Under the pieces are notes generated by a model that did no database searches, had not been told where the DNA came from, and saw nothing but the letters and a program-made list of their open reading frames with translations. Shown here piece by piece: positions 32,701 through 45,863 of a stretch of DNA of 64,000 nucleotides. The stretch covers positions 62,001-126,000 of the forward strand of contig CANTFL010000136.1 in assembly GCA_947650285.1 (NCBI GenBank), given 5' to 3'. How positions within the stretch are numbered: the stretch's first letter is position 1; the number at the start of each line of letters is the position of its first letter. The position numbers and the translations under genes are program-made. Source of the DNA: Hyaloperonospora brassicae (taxonomy: Eukaryota; Oomycota; Peronosporomycetes; Peronosporales; Peronosporaceae).

Positions 32701-33389
32701 ATTTCGTCGTACGTTTCGATCTGTCTAGAAATTCCAGTCAAATTAGTAGGGATTTCTATCCGGATATATTGTTTAAATAGTAAAACTAGTTATACTAACA
32801 TTTTACGTGTCATATTCAAAGTAAAAGATAATGTGAGATCATAGTCACGTCCAGTACTTGATTGTGTCGCCGTTCGCAACGAAAAATACTTGATAGCGTT
32901 TAAAACCTCTACTTCAAATGAAGAATTTGCTCAAATACTACTTTATAGGAAGTGGGTGAATTACAGGCGTCCTTTTGAGCACCTGCCACGTATCTTTGGC
33001 AATGGAGGTGGCGAGTGCTGCATGTCTGGCTTGCGACTAGTGATGTGCGTTGGGGATCAGAGTTGACGCTATGCAGGAGTTGGGGTCCTTGATTCGATAA
33101 ACTCCTTGTCTGCCCCTAAGTACGCGATCGAAAACCAGATCGCAACATTAGCGACAATTTATCGTCGGAATATACGATCGCCAAGGGTCTGTATCAGGTC
33201 TAATTTTAAAGCTCGCTGAACAAGTTGTGACTAAGTAATTATCAGGTTTTGTCAAGAGCATAAAAGCAGTGGTACTCTCTTCTTAATAATAAGTACTAGT
33301 GTTAGACGGTGTAGGTCTGGCCCCAGTATTTTCGCGCGCGTCACGTTCCGCTTGACTTGACCGCACCAGTTCCCAAATTTATGCGTCCG

Positions 33390-33660
33390 TTATGGAATGG
33401 ATAAATTGTTTGAGATTAAACAAAGGTTCGATTGAATACAAATTATTTCGAACGACGTGACGCGTAGTGATGTATTTCTGATACTCAGGCTAAGGAAGTT
33501 TGTTTTCCAAAGTCTCTTTATTCTTCCTAAGAATAATTTGTGGGGGTGCCTCTTATTCAGCGATTTGATTTTAGATTTCTGGTACACTATCCATGGTGAC
33601 CCAAACGTCGCGACGTAGACAAAGCTAGTCGCTTGGCCAGTGAGTACCTCAGTAGGCAAC
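33390..33660 (-). pseudogene. copia integrase C-terminal relic
   Basis: An 89-codon minus-strand frame reads TPTEVLTG-like sequence (PTEVLTGQATSFVYVATFGS), then KIKSLNKRHPHKLFLGR and a beta-rich end. This is the layout of the conserved segment after the copia integrase core (FG..., K...CIFLGY). Nothing else of this element is clear, so it is an isolated relic. Confidence 0.5.
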
Positions 33661-36600
33661 TTTCGTCCTGTACTCGCCTTTATGGGTATGTACTTTTAGT
33701 ATTAAATCATTATATCTACCGCATACCTCTACGAAACTATGGGCAATTCTCATCCAAATATCATGCACCGTAACATATCCATCCTCTCGCGGTGTATGCG
33801 CTTTTCTTCACCATTCGTCTTTGAGTTGTATAATGCACTAATTTGACAACCAGCACCGGTTTTGGGGGGAAATAAAGTCAAGTGCTTATACTCTTTCCTC
33901 CTCCATCAGTCCGACAGACGTGTACTCAAACATCAAATTGTCTCTTGAACCACAACATGAAGTGCTGGAACTGTATAGCCGCATATTTGGGTCTTTGCCA
34001 CAAATGCGCGACAACAAATCGAACGGGGGTCCACAACTATTAGCCATGAATGGATTCTATTCCTGTCCACAAACTTACTAATTTCTGTTATTTTTATGCC
34101 GATGATTGCACCAACCACGTATGTTGGCGTTCCTTGGCATATGTCTTTCTTTTTCTTCACTTTTGCAGCCCTATATTGATTACTTTTCTCCCATGTAAGG
34201 CAATTACTCCTCACAAAGTCAGTTCGATGTCACTACACGGGTATATGACGAGCGCTCGACATTATCGAATCTCATGCGGCCAAAAAGAAGGTGATAAGGA
34301 TGCAGTGACCCACGCTATGACTTATTCGATGGCAGATCCACTGTTTCTCTGATCACGCTTAGTATAGTATCGTTGGATAAAATCGTGCGCAGCGCCCAGT
34401 GGTACAGCATTAGCACAAGCAAAATTTGACTGTATTTAAAAATTGTAAGTATCCCCTTATATTATGACTATTAAAAAGAATCATTTACGAAATGACATAG
34501 TATTCAGTCCAAATACCTTTGGCTCATAACTTCCATCACACGGGATCACAAAGTAAACCTTGTTCTCTATTTGTACTTGCATTCTAGCCGTTTCTCGCTG
34601 AGTAATACGCACTTGCGATCCACATCAGGTAGCTGACAATCTGTACGAGCCTCGATACATTTTCAATACTCGAGCCTGTCTTGCTGCACAGAATATGATT
34701 TATGCGGCACGATTTTGCCTCGAAAGCACTAGTTGATGCTTATAGCAAACGATACGCTTCCTCTCCTAGGATTCGATCTTTACAGTAATTGGAAATTTTT
34801 ATCAACTCCACACGCTCAAAATTTACTAGTGTCCATGCAGTTCTTTACTGCTACCTCTTGCGTTGATCATGTAGTTTTCTTTCTCAAATCTTCGCATTTT
34901 TCATTGCGCGATCTCTAGCGCATGTTCTACATTATCTCTCGTATAGTAAAGATATTGGCTGACTAGCACAACTCGGTGGTCTGGGAATGCGTGCAAAACT
35001 AAGCTCTTCTTAGGTATCATTGCTGCCGAGGAGCCCGTTGCAATCTCCGTAGCCAGAACCGAATATAGTGTGCATGCCACGTAACGTTTGTCACTATCTT
35101 ACTTTAATATTTTAAGCGCTTGAAAACGTTCCCAAGTACACCGACACCATGGCCTTTATGAATTATCCTAGGGTAGGTTCAATCCCCCGCCATTCGTCTC
35201 TAAGACAATTAAACTTTCCTCCGCTTTACTGGGGAAGAAGCAGCTCCCGAACTTGCTTATTTCGTATCATTCATTTCTTTTGAAACCACATGTTTCTGCA
35301 GAAATACCAAACTCAACCATATCTTTTACGATGAATGATTTAGTAAATATCCAAGACTTAGATGTAACTCTTTGCCGGTGAATGACCTGAAAATTTATGT
35401 TTATATCTATGTATGATGATACAAGTCGCACTACATCAATCCTTGAAATCATCGATTAGGCCCTGCGCTTGAACTTGATATGAATGTTGCATCAGCTGCT
35501 GTCGGTTGACTATCATCTCGAGTACATCTTGCTTGAGGGGCTGCTCTCGTTCTCGCCCTCAATTTCGACAGCGCCACAGGTTTCAACGGCCCCGCCATTA
35601 AATCTTTTCTTATCATGTCTGTCCATGAGCGCAGGTTTTCTCTCGCCTCCTCGCTTGCGCCGCAGTCGATGCTACTCCTTGGTTGTTTTCTGCCCGCGCT
35701 GAGCTTCCGTGGTCAATTTAGCCTCAAGAATAATTTTAGCAATTGTCTGGTCCTTCAACAACATCCTTCGTCTAATATGCTGCTCCTGCGATATCTTACT
35801 GCCTTCTTTTCCACATCATTGTGTATTCGTAGATCATCGCATTCTATCATGTCACTCTTTATAGCATAAATATATATTTTGTTTGTGTTTCTGCTTGATA
35901 TTCTAGCGCTTCCCGCTCTTTATCTTGCACTACTACCGCTTCTATAGCATGTTGCTTAGAAGCACTTATCCGATCTCCGTCCTTCATATCTAGAGCAGGA
36001 GCTCCGCGATAGCAAGGGATTGAATTTAAGTCTAGCTCAAAGTTGTTTTTCGGCTTTACTATACTCGTTATAGTGTCATTGATTTCCTTGTCGTAGAGTA
36101 TGTCATTAGGGAGAAATCTTTCATCGCGAGCTCTAGACTCCAGGAATTATACGTTGCCTGCCTAGTTTAGCTCCATCTCTTCAGTATCTTTCCTGGTACC
36201 AGCTCTCCTAATTTATAAAGCCCGGCTTCCACCGTGCTCGATCAGTAAGATAACCGTATTTTCGGTTGGATCTTGCATTCATGTGTGTCACATCTTTATC
36301 TCAGCCAGATATGCCATCGTGACAGATCAATTAAACATGAACATCGCTAGTTCTGGGTCAAATCAGTGACCTCTTTCTGTGGTAGACGGCAAATGAGTTC
36401 GCCCCATGTTGTCGTTTCGACGGCGTTAAAATGACTTAGCACCCGCTAATTGGGCCTGGTCGATTATCTCTTACCTTTCTCCCCCGTTTAAGCTCATTTG
36501 ATCTAAGTAGGAGAACCTAGGAATGAGGTCTGCATATTTACAAAAAAAATATCGTTATTACTGGTACCACATACTCTAGATACTACAAGATTTCTTATAA

Positions 36601-37042
36601 ACGCCCTGACTTTTTCCATCGTGCATTTGGAAAATAGCTACCTTTCACATGGACTCGACTTCCATCGTTCGGAATTAGGCTTTTGCTTCAGCTTTTTCCG
36701 CTCGAACGATCTGGTGCGGGGGATCACTATTTAGTTGTTGCGGCACCGAGACGCGCTGATAGCTTCAGTTGCGAGGCTATTGACGCGCTTCCGTTAGCGG
36801 CGCTTATTCAGGGATTATGATCACCCATCAGGTCTCATAAAGTGTAAAATAACGCTAATAAACCTTTGAGGATGAGGTTGCCTCATATTATTACTAATTA
36901 TGTAACTTACTGCTCTCTCATATCGCGTTCTCAGCTGCCATTTCCCACCATATTCTAGCAGTCTATCGCAGATTATGCTGCGAAAAACTTTCCTCCCAAT
37001 TGATGATTGATTACCATGATTGTGATTGACACCATGCTTGTA

Positions 37043-37389
37043 TCATTGATTTTTTAACGCATGACTTCTTCTCCCACCCTCTTTCTTCTGCCTCGTTTCC
37101 GACACTTCCGATCGTTTAAAGCATCGAACTGCGTCCTTAATTGTCAGAACGTTGATGCCACTAATTTCATAGACCAGCTCCAATCACTGAGCGTCGAGCG
37201 CTAAAAGTATCGAATTAATATCTCATCGAAAAGCAGAATGGAACCAATTGGGACGCCAGCTATCGTTTGCGTCAGACATGTCATCCGACGGTAAAACTGT
37301 GCAATAGGTTCGCCTCGCCTTTTAACAAACATAAAGATATCCTCTTCTAATACGCCGTTATTATTAAAGGCACGAAGTACTTCCGCGTA
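37043..37389 (-). pseudogene. Retrotransposon gag relic
   Basis: A minus-strand reading with one frame change near 37205. It gives YAEVLRAFNNNGVLEEDIFM, FVKRRGEPIAQFYRRMTCL, LLFDEILIRYF, then in the next frame LELVYEISGINVLTIKDAV and a basic Arg/Lys/Gly tail. The pattern of a capsid helix bundle with a basic end is typical of LTR-element Gag. No LTR is seen nearby. Confidence 0.5.
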
Positions 37390-38342
37390 TCTTGTAGGCT
37401 ACATCGTAGGCGATTTCATAATCAATTTATATAATCATGTTGTTGCATCGAAGCAAGCTTCGCGAGCTTCATTTTTCAGCACCACCACTAAATTTAAGTG
37501 CGCATATTCTCGATGCCACTTCTTGAAGTCTCATATATATCGAAGCGAATATACCAAATAAGACCGTTTTTGAGCAATGTCACCGATGAACAAAGAAAGA
37601 GTAACTTGCAAAGATTCTCGCCGTACGCCGTTTGTACCAGTCTTTGTCTAAATATTAAACTGTACATTGCTGCAGGTCCCGTCCATGACTTCTTGACTTA
37701 TTTTCAACTTCAACAATGGTTTTATAAAATACCCAATTTAAAAACCTTGTCTTATAGAGGAATCTATGGAGAAGAACGACCCGTAGCTGGTAGAGATGTC
37801 CCTTTGTCATTCTGTAGAATGAGAAGTGATATTAATGTTTGTCCTCATGCTTTTCTCGTCAATCAATCGTAAGAGAAAGGCACATTTCATCTTGGCTACA
37901 AAGTAAGAGTTTTGTCGGGAAAGACCGTTGTAAAAGCCGCCAACTGCGAGACAAAACATACCTAAATGAACGGGAAGTTTCATATGAAACCAGGCTTTAC
38001 CAGTAGCGCATGCCACACAGGAAGAAGCCGTATGTACTGAAGTACGACGAATTATGGACCTAGATGTGACCAAGCAAGTGTACTACTCGAAGATGGTTTC
38101 AACTTAAATCAGTATCGCTAATTCGGATGAACGACTTCGGCATTATTGACTTTATACGCCTCAACAAGTTTCCGTAAGCGTAGTCCCTATTACGTGCCGT
38201 CAAACAAGGAACTTTTGATCCGTTTTGGTGCTGAGAAGGTGGACTCAACTATGGGTGCAAGCATGGAATATCACACACGCCAAATAGCATCAGAAAGCCG
38301 TTGGCTAACGGAATATTGATAACCGTTTGGTCAATATCAATC

Positions 38343-38928
38343 TCACAAGCACAAAGGAACGAAAACACGTTTTTCATACGTCGAAAGCCGCGCTCCCATC
38401 GAATTCATGATCTGATAATCGGTATCGCTTGTGTTTATAACGCAATGATGAAATAATGCTTGCGTGTCTAGGTCTACATCTTTACCAATTAAAATAGCTG
38501 CCGTCGATGATGTAGTTGTGGTGGAGTGGTGATCACAAATTTTAATGTGAGCCCAACTCTCCACTGGCGCCCGGACGACCGACTAACGGAGGGGGTACCC
38601 CGATTCCGTGCTCTGTGATTTCTTGCTCACTTTGTGTACCCGTCGGTGGTGCGGGTCGCTCTCTTCTTGGTGTACATGAGCTGAAGCTGAACCTGACCGT
38701 TTTGGGGGTAGGGTTTGATCGGGTGGAAATTCTTCACTCGGTGAAAAGTGGGGTGGATCGAGTGGAAATTCTTCACTCAATCGCAAGTACACTTGGGCGC
38801 TCTCCCAGAGTCGCCTTTGTCCAAGGGTTATGCTTGATACGCGAGCCTTCTGACCACTTGAGCCGTCTCGAGATCTAGAATCTGAACCGTTAGGTTCCCT
38901 GCGTCCGATCGCTATTGGGGGTGAGAAC
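38343..38928 (-). pseudogene. Unknown ORF interrupted by element C
   Basis: A minus-strand frame runs from the element C target site down to 38343 with one stop, TAG at 38583-38585. It contains a short duplicated peptide (SEEFPLDPP / SEEFPPDQT, from a 38-bp tandem repeat at 38715-38790), a Ser/His/Lys-rich part and a more ordered end (GKDVDLDTQALFHHCVINTS). When element C and one agaac copy are removed, the same frame continues into 46678-46730 on the right (VFTNFDFELFGQAEHQF near the join). Family unknown. Confidence 0.4.
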
Positions 38929-39248
38929 TGTAACGGGGCAACCCATTACATTAAGTAGTCATAGTTTTATTACATAATTACATACATTAAGTGTAGACAG
39001 TATCCGGATAGCGGATACTGCGCGTCTATTTATTATTGGTTTATTTTTGGGGTGCCAGACCCAATAATTAGCCAATAATAATTAGTTCTGTATTTGAGTG
39101 GTTCCCATGAGCTAGGGAACATATTCGCACTTACTGCGAATTATAAAAACACAAAAATACAAACAGAGTTGAATTTACCTTAAAAATCACAGCGCTTCCT
39201 CAGCTTAATTATTAGTGTAAGACGGTAACGGGCACTCACCCCGTTACA
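38929..39248 (+). repeat. Left LTR of element C
   Basis: TGTAAC...GTTACA ends. It contains several hairpins, for example around 38998-39020 (cagtatccg/cggatactg), a gttccc/gggaac stem near 39100, ttcgca/tgcgaa near 39130, and gtaacggg/cccgttac at the 3' end. Confidence 0.9.
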
Positions 39249-39250
39249 CC

Positions 39251-39266
39251 TGGTAGCACTTCGTAG
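39251..39266 (+). promoter_or_regulatory. Primer-binding site of element C
   Basis: TGGTAGCACTTCGTAG, two bases after the LTR, identical to the site of element B. Confidence 0.8.
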
Positions 39267-39274
39267 TCCTTCCC

Positions 39275-40339
39275 ATGACCAAGTTCGAGATGGATATGAG
39301 TGAATCTTCGATGGCTCCAGCAGTTTCGCTGGAGCATGCAGATTTTCCCCATCTCACTACGGTAAAATGGCAGGCATTACACCGCCTCGCGGCGGTGTCT
39401 TGGGAAATCTTCGTGACGTCGCTGCTAAGCACAGCGACGCCCGAACAACACCGTGCCGCCATTCAAGACTACATGGTGCGCGAGCTCGCCGAAGCGAACC
39501 GGCGAGTACATACTCTCTCGCGCCCCTCCCATTACGATGCAATTAAAATGGAGACGTCGACATACTCTGGTGATGGTCCAGATCGTCTCCCCCTTAATCG
39601 CTGGTTTAGGGAGATTGATATCGCCATAGCGTCAAGTTTGATTGACGCTCCTACGGCCAAGGTTAATTTTTTACTGTCTCGGCTTGTTGGTAAAGCCAAA
39701 GAATGGGCTCTTGGGAAGCTCGTTGTAGACGAGTTGGCATTCCCCACGCTGGACGATATCCAGCGCGACTTACGACTGGCGTTCGAGCCCCCTCAAGATG
39801 AGTCACGCTTGCGCGCAGATTTCTTTTCACTTTGACAGGGCAAGCTGTCGATACGTGATTACGTACAGAAGACGCGACATCTTGCTTCGTGTATCATCAC
39901 TCAGCCGATCGACATGGCTTCGCAAGTTCATGTCTTTGTCTTTGGTATGCAAGAGGGCATGACCCGCCATTGCCTCACACGTGCTGAACCTAAGACTCTT
40001 GAGGAGGCATTCGCCCTCGCGCTTCGTGAAGATTACACGGTCGCATCGTCATATTTGCAGGCAGCGTCGCAACGCCCGCGTACGTCTGGCCCAGAGCCTA
40101 TGTAAATTGACGTTATCGATGCATCTCGTGGTCGCGACAAGCAATTTGGCCGCGACATTCGAAGTCAAAACACGATGAAGTGTTATCGGTGCGGCAAGAC
40201 TGGCCATCGTGCGGCCGTCTGCCGAGCACCAGCGCCGGTGTCCATGAACACAGCTGTCCCACGTGGAGATACTGTGTCGTCATGGTCACGCCAAAAAACG
40301 AGCGGTTCCAGTAGGTGCGGGGCGCCCTACTGGCAGTAA
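39275..40339 (+). pseudogene. Gag of element C with two stops
   Basis: One 355-codon frame from ATG 39275 to TAA 40337-40339, broken by TGA 39833-39835 and TAA 40103-40105. It reads a Ty3 capsid ([33 protein letters not shown]) and a normal zinc knuckle, CYRCGKTGHRAAVC, near 40180. It overlaps the pol frame by 77 bp in the +1 frame, whereas element A uses -1, so the frame relation differs between families or has drifted. Confidence 0.85.
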
Positions 40340-42656
40340 TAGATCCCCGAGTACTCAGGTGGCAGCTCGGGCTCCTAGCCCTAAAGTGATACATACCCAC
40401 TTCAATGCCACCACTATGCGCGACGATTCGAGACTGATAATTATCAGTCTCATCGTTGCTGGAGTTAAACGAACACTTCGAGCGTTGTTGGATTCGGGTG
40501 CATCCAACAACTTCTTTCGAGCATCATGTTTGTCCCTTCTCCCGTCGACAGTTACGGTTCGAGAAGGTCCAGGTGACATCGTTGTCAAACTTACTGATGG
40601 ACAACCACAGCGTGTCCCGCGTAAAACAGTGGTTTTGCCGTACACGTTCGACGGCTTCCAAAGTAATGACGAATTTTTGGTGTACGAGATGAATTATGCA
40701 TTCGATTGCATCTTGGGGATACCGTGGCTGTCACGGCATCAGCCGACGATAGACTGGCTATATCGGTCCGTCAAACGACGAAGCGGTTACGACGCAAGTG
40801 AAGTTTCTACTCATCTGTTGGTAGCGCCATCCGATTGGCCTCACGTCAGGGTCGTGAACGAACTCGACACGACTAGAAGTCAGTACAGAGAGAGCGATGG
40901 CCCTCTGTGTCCGGTATGTTCATACACACTGATAGAACCACAACACGAGGCGGTCGAACAGAGGTTCCCGCAAACACAGACATCGGTCAAGCAGGGGCTC
41001 CCGATTCACAACGAGGCGGTCGAACAGGGGTTCCCGCACACATGGACATCGGTCGAGCAGGGGCTCCCGATTCACAACGAGGCGGTCGAACAGGGGTTCC
41101 CGCACACACGGACTTCGGTCGAGCAGGGGTTCCCGAAGTCTAGCGAGGCGGTCGAGCAGGGGCTCCCGCATACACACACAACGGCCGAGCAGAGGCTCCC
41201 GATTGTAACCGAAATGTTCGAGCAGAGGCTCCCACGTACATCTGAGGCGGTCGACGACGAGCTCCCGCCTCTTATCGATGAGAATGAACGGGCTGAGGAC
41301 TTAAATGTGAACGACGTGGTGGAGACAGAGCTTCCACGTCTAGCGGGGGGTACTTCATCCTCCAGCGACAGCGACGTTCCAGCCTCGAGCAGTGGCTCAA
41401 GACGCAAGAGAAAGCGTAAACGCAAGAAAGGTGCACGCCGATCACCAAGACGACGAAATTCTCGCTCAAGCGCCGTTGACGATATAACTGTATTGACGGA
41501 ATCCGTTTGTGCGCTTAAATATGTGGAAGGGTCTTCACATCGTGGCCGCTACGTTGAGGTAGCGAGCCCTCCGAGCACTATTGCAGAGATCACATCTCTA
41601 ATAACCCTACCATGGAAAGATTTCCTTCACGACCTCAAGGCCGGCGACATCGAACAAGTGTGCATCATATCAGCCGCCGAAGCAGCTAGTGGAGAAGTTC
41701 TGAGGGCTCGCCGAAAGAGCGCTGAGACCAAATCAGCGCGCGAAGAACGTTTCGTGGCACAGTCTTGGGAAGCCCTTCGTGCTTCGGGCAACCCTGTCTA
41801 TGATATCGCGCGTGAGTATGCCGAGATCTTTCCGGAGAATATCCCCGCTGAGCTTCCAGCGGATCGTGGTGTGCGACACGAGATCGATCTCGTGCCAGGA
41901 TCGAAGTATTGCGTGACTCGACAGTGGCCGCTACCGCGTGACCAAGTCATCGCAATTGATGAATTTTTTGAGGGCCGCCGTAAGGCAGGACACATCCGCG
42001 AAAGCATATCGCCACATTCGAGTCCGACTTTCTGTGTGAAGAAAGCCACCGGCGGTTGGCGCATCGTGCATGCTTTTAACAAGTTGAATGACGCCACGAT
42101 CCCGGCTCAAACACCAATTCCTCGTAAAGACATGGTACTGGATACCATGTCCGGCAGCGAGATTTTTAGCGCCATAGACCTGACAGACGGGTTTTACCAG
42201 ATTTTAATGAGGGACAGTGATATCCCGTTCACCGCTGTCAGCACACCGAGTGGGATGCTTTGGGAGTGGCTAATCATGCCACAAAGCCTTAAGAACGCTC
42301 CAGCAACGTTCAACCGGATGGTGGCACAAGTGCTTCGGCCACTACGTGATTTCGCTCCAAGTTATTTCGACGATATTTTTGTTCACAGCCGCGCTGAGCA
42401 ACAACTCAGCGCTACAGATGTCCACCTTCGGCATTTGAAACAGGTGTTCCAAGAGATGCGCGAGAACAAACTGTACGCAAATTTGAAGAAGTGTGTCTTC
42501 TGTGCTCCCGAGATTCCAGTTCTTGGATGCTATGTTAGCAAGGAGGGTGTCCGTGCTTATCCCGAGAAAGTGTCATCGATATGTTCCTGGCCTACTCCCA
42601 GGAACCAAACGGAACTACGCCAATGGCTTGGCTTGGCCAATTACTTGCATAAGTAA
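40263..42656 (+). pseudogene. Protease and reverse transcriptase of element C
   Basis: 797 codons. The shared PVGAGRPTG motif is near residue 20. The retropepsin site ALLDSGASNNFF is near residue 74 and CILGIPWLSRHQPTIDW near residue 155. A repeat-rich linker with 22-residue units follows, then a Ser/Arg/Lys block (SRRKRKRKRKKGARR) that looks like a nuclear signal. Reverse transcriptase has [34 protein letters not shown] (Ser where the family has Gly) and the catalytic SYFDDIFVHSR. The frame stops at TAA 42654-42656, a point mutation in the LHKY motif. Confidence 0.88.
40947..41240 (+). repeat. 66-bp tandem repeat in the pol linker
   Basis: gaggcggtcga starts at 40947, 41013, 41079 and 41145, an exact 66-bp period, with decayed copies after. 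Each unit encodes 22 residues (NEAVEQGFPHTRTSVEQGLP-like). Element A has a different duplication at the same place in pol, so the linker is expansion-prone. Confidence 0.9.
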
Positions 42657-43817
42657 ACGAAGAACTATGCAGAACTAATCCAGCTACTATCGACCCTACT
42701 GAAGAAAGACGCAGTTTGGTCATGGAAAGCTGAACATCACTCTGCCTTCAACTCTGTGAAAAAGAGCTTGTCTGAAGCACCAGTGCTGATGTTACCTGAT
42801 GATTCCAAGCCATTTCACGTCGTCTGTGATGCGAGTAATTTCTCTATTGGATGTGCCCTCATGCAGTTTGACGATGAGGGCCGAGAGCGCGTCGTGAGCT
42901 TTCAGTCACGACAGATGAAACCCGCAGAGAGGAACTATCCGGCACATGACAAGGAACTTTTGGCTATGCGTTACGCGCTGATCAAGTTCAGAGTATATAT
43001 GCTCGGCGAGAAGATGTTTTCGGTCTATACAGATCACGCATCATTGCGTACCGCCGTCAAAACTCCCCACTTGTTTCAGCGTATGGCACGTTGGTTATCA
43101 TACTTCTCAGAGTATAATTTCGTGGTCTTTTACAAACCCGGCAAGAACAACATTCTTGCTGACGCGCTTTCTCGACGTCCCGATTATGATCCTCGACGTG
43201 ACATGGGTCATCAGCCAGGCATTGCTGAAGACGAGGACGACGACATTTGTTTATGCTGTGCTGAGCAGGGGCTCAATGCAATGATTTCGACACCTGAGCT
43301 GTCAATCCGGACTCAAATCGCTGAGTCATATGCGAACGATTCATTCTACACGGGAATCATCAATTATCTTCGACAACCTATTGAGGGTTCACTCGCGAAG
43401 TTGACGAAACCAACGCGTGACAACATCAAGCGGTACGCGCTTGATGGTCCGCTGCTGACTTATACAATGGACGTTTTCGACCCACCGCGCGTCGTCATCC
43501 CTGCTGATGACGACCTCCGCGCACGATTGGTGCATGAATTTCATGACACTCCAACTGGTGGTCATTTGGGTCGCGAGAAGACGTTCGCGGCCATCTCTCG
43601 TGTGTTTTTCTGGCCGCGTATGTACAAATACATCCAGAAATGGGTACGCTCTTGTGAAATATGTCAGCGTGTGAAGCCTGCGCCGTCTTCACAAGCTCCA
43701 TTGCGTCCGCTTCCGATTGCCACGGAAGCCTGGCGTTCGGTCAGCATATATTTTAACCTTGGTCTCCCTCCGGACGAACAGAAACGCACGGGCGTATTGG
43801 TTTTGTGGATCCATTAA
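42657..43817 (+). pseudogene. RNase H and N-terminal integrase of element C
   Basis: Same frame as the preceding segment, after the TAA. RNase H reads VCDASNFSIGCALMQF, ERNYPAHDKELLAMRYAL and YTDHASLRTAV, with its acidic residues present. Integrase begins with an HHCC domain (HDTPTGGHLGREKTF, CEICQRVKP) and the start of the catalytic core (WRSVSIYFNLGLP, where family members have D in place of Y in MDF). A frameshift near 43800 ends the frame. Confidence 0.82.
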
Positions 43818-45863
43818 GCAAAATGGTGCATTTTGCTCCAGTCTCCGCGCACGTTACGGCGGAGACGACCGCGCAGATCTTCATCGATCTCATATTTCGA
43901 CATCACGGCTTGCCTGAATCAATTGTTTCGGACCGCGACCCGCGCTTTACATCAGCTTTTTGGGCAACGTTGTTTCAACTATTGGGCACGCGACTGCTTA
44001 TGTCTACGGCAGCCCATCCAAAAGACGGATGGGCAAACGGAGCGCGTGAACAGAGTGCTTGAAGATTTACTACGCAGTTATGCGACATCGTTCCAGTCGT
44101 GGAGTTCGTTTCTCCCTCTCGCTGAATTTGCAATCAACAACGCAGTTCATGCGTCGACTGGGTTAACGCCATTTTTCGTGAATAACGCGAGGCACCCTCG
44201 CGTTCCAGCGCTTCTTGCTCTTTCAGCTTCAGCACACCCAGTTTCTCAGCTTGGTGGGGGAGTATCTCCCGATGACACTACGCGAAAATTTTTTATGATT
44301 GGTAATGTTGAAGACAAGGTTGCTGCCGATGCAACTCATTCTGTTTATTTCGTGGCCAATGGCATATCGAGTCCTGACGCGATGCATCCCATCGCGCCTC
44401 CCGTCGCTAATTTTGCTCCTAAAGAGTCCACTTCTCCTGTAAGTTTGGCTGCTGTGACCGAATTGCTATTACTACGGCAAAGTATCACGCGTTTTGTACG
44501 CGATGCACTCCAAGAAGCAGTGGATAAACAAAAGGAGAACGCGAACAAGCGAGGTCGAAAGAACTTGCTGACGTTCAAAGAAGGTGGCAGAGTCTTACTA
44601 TCTACAAGCGGATTACCAGACACGTCAGTAACGAATTTGGGCGCTAATAAATTAGCGCCAAGATATATTGGGCCCTTTCGGATTGTTGAAGTCCATGGAG
44701 ATGCTTACACGCTAGACATACCTACCACTATGCGTTTGCACCCGACATTCTATGTCGGGCGCCTTAAGGCTTACCTGCCGGCGTATCTCCCTTTGGTCCT
44801 TCCTCACTCGTCTGTATCGGCTCAAAGTCCGACACCCCCTGCCGACGACGCTGACGACGACTGGGACCAAGTCCTAGACGAGCGCGAGCAGACTCGTTCT
44901 GCTGGGGTCCACCGAACGCAGCAGTCTCGAGCTGTCGCAGACGCTCCACCAAGCCCTGCTGCTCCCGTCGGGTTCTCTCGGCAGCCTCTGTCGCAGCTGC
45001 TGCACGATCTCGAGCCCTCTCTGCCATCTCACGGGCATCCAGAAGGCCGTTCATCGCCTCTTCAGTGTCAGCACGAAGGAAACGAATCTCGTCATTCGAC
45101 GGCACAGGCGCCCGATTATGAGAATCGGCGCCCAACCCAAGGAGCCTTCCGTCGTGATGCTCCTCCTCTCTTGGTAGATGCATCGGGTGAGCGACGCTGG
45201 ATTGTGGACCGTATCGTCGGTCATGAAGACCCCACGCTTCTTGCGCCGAGTAGTGGCTCGGCGCCATCGAATAGTCGTTCAGAAACGCATTACAAGGTCC
45301 GATGTTTGGGTTGTTCACCAACGGAATACACGCGGGAGCCTCGAATTATGCTGGCTCACGATGTTCCTGACGTCGTTGAGGAGTACGAGACCAGTAAGAG
45401 GTCGGCGAACGCGACCGACGCTGCTGACTCCTTCCACGATCCCGCGAACCGTAACGTGCGTGAATTGGCGATCGACGACGATCTCCCGAGCGACTCCGAC
45501 GTCTTCTACGAGGCTCGGGAGCATTTGGATACCTTGGCGGTCGAGAGCGACTACGAGAACGACCTCGGTGGTCGTAAGACAAACGATCTCGACTACGTGA
45601 ACGCCTCCATTGATCGACATGGCGTTCCCTCATGTGACGCAACGCAGATACTTGGAGCTCTGAGAGGCTCCTCTCATAGCGTCCGATCCATGGTCGGATG
45701 TGCTGGGGCATTCCCCGTGCACACACCATGTTGTCCCATTCCTGCCGCATTGGTCGCGGTCTCTCCATGTGACACCGTGGACACCCTTCACGGACATGGA
45801 CGTAACAAATGTGGAACCCATCACGAGTCAAATGACATACGCGTCGTCGTAAGTCGCCAATAG
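43805..45863 (+). pseudogene. Integrase core, GPY/F module and chromodomain of element C
   Basis: 43805-44028 reads the core in a shifted frame (SKMVHFAPVSAHVTAETT, SIVSDRDPRFTSAFWATL). A second shift near 44028 restores the original frame for DGQTERVNRVLEDL and the long C-terminus. A GPY/F module (APRYIGPFRIVEVHGDAYTL) is near 44680. A chromodomain lies at about 45175-45390 (RRWIVDRIVGHED, YKVRCLGCSPTEYTREP, VPDVVEEYE), interrupted by a Ser-rich insertion. After it comes an acidic tail to 45863 that is antisense to the aORF. Confidence 0.8.

Larger units (their letters stand above)
32701..38342. other. AT-rich decayed region, no intact gene
   Basis: Long AT-rich stretch with frames under about 130 codons. 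Apart from the copia integrase and gag relics listed separately, nothing is recognised. 37498-37872 (plus, 124 codons) and 33933-34214 (minus, 93 codons) are the longest frames and have no recognisable motif. Confidence 0.45.
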
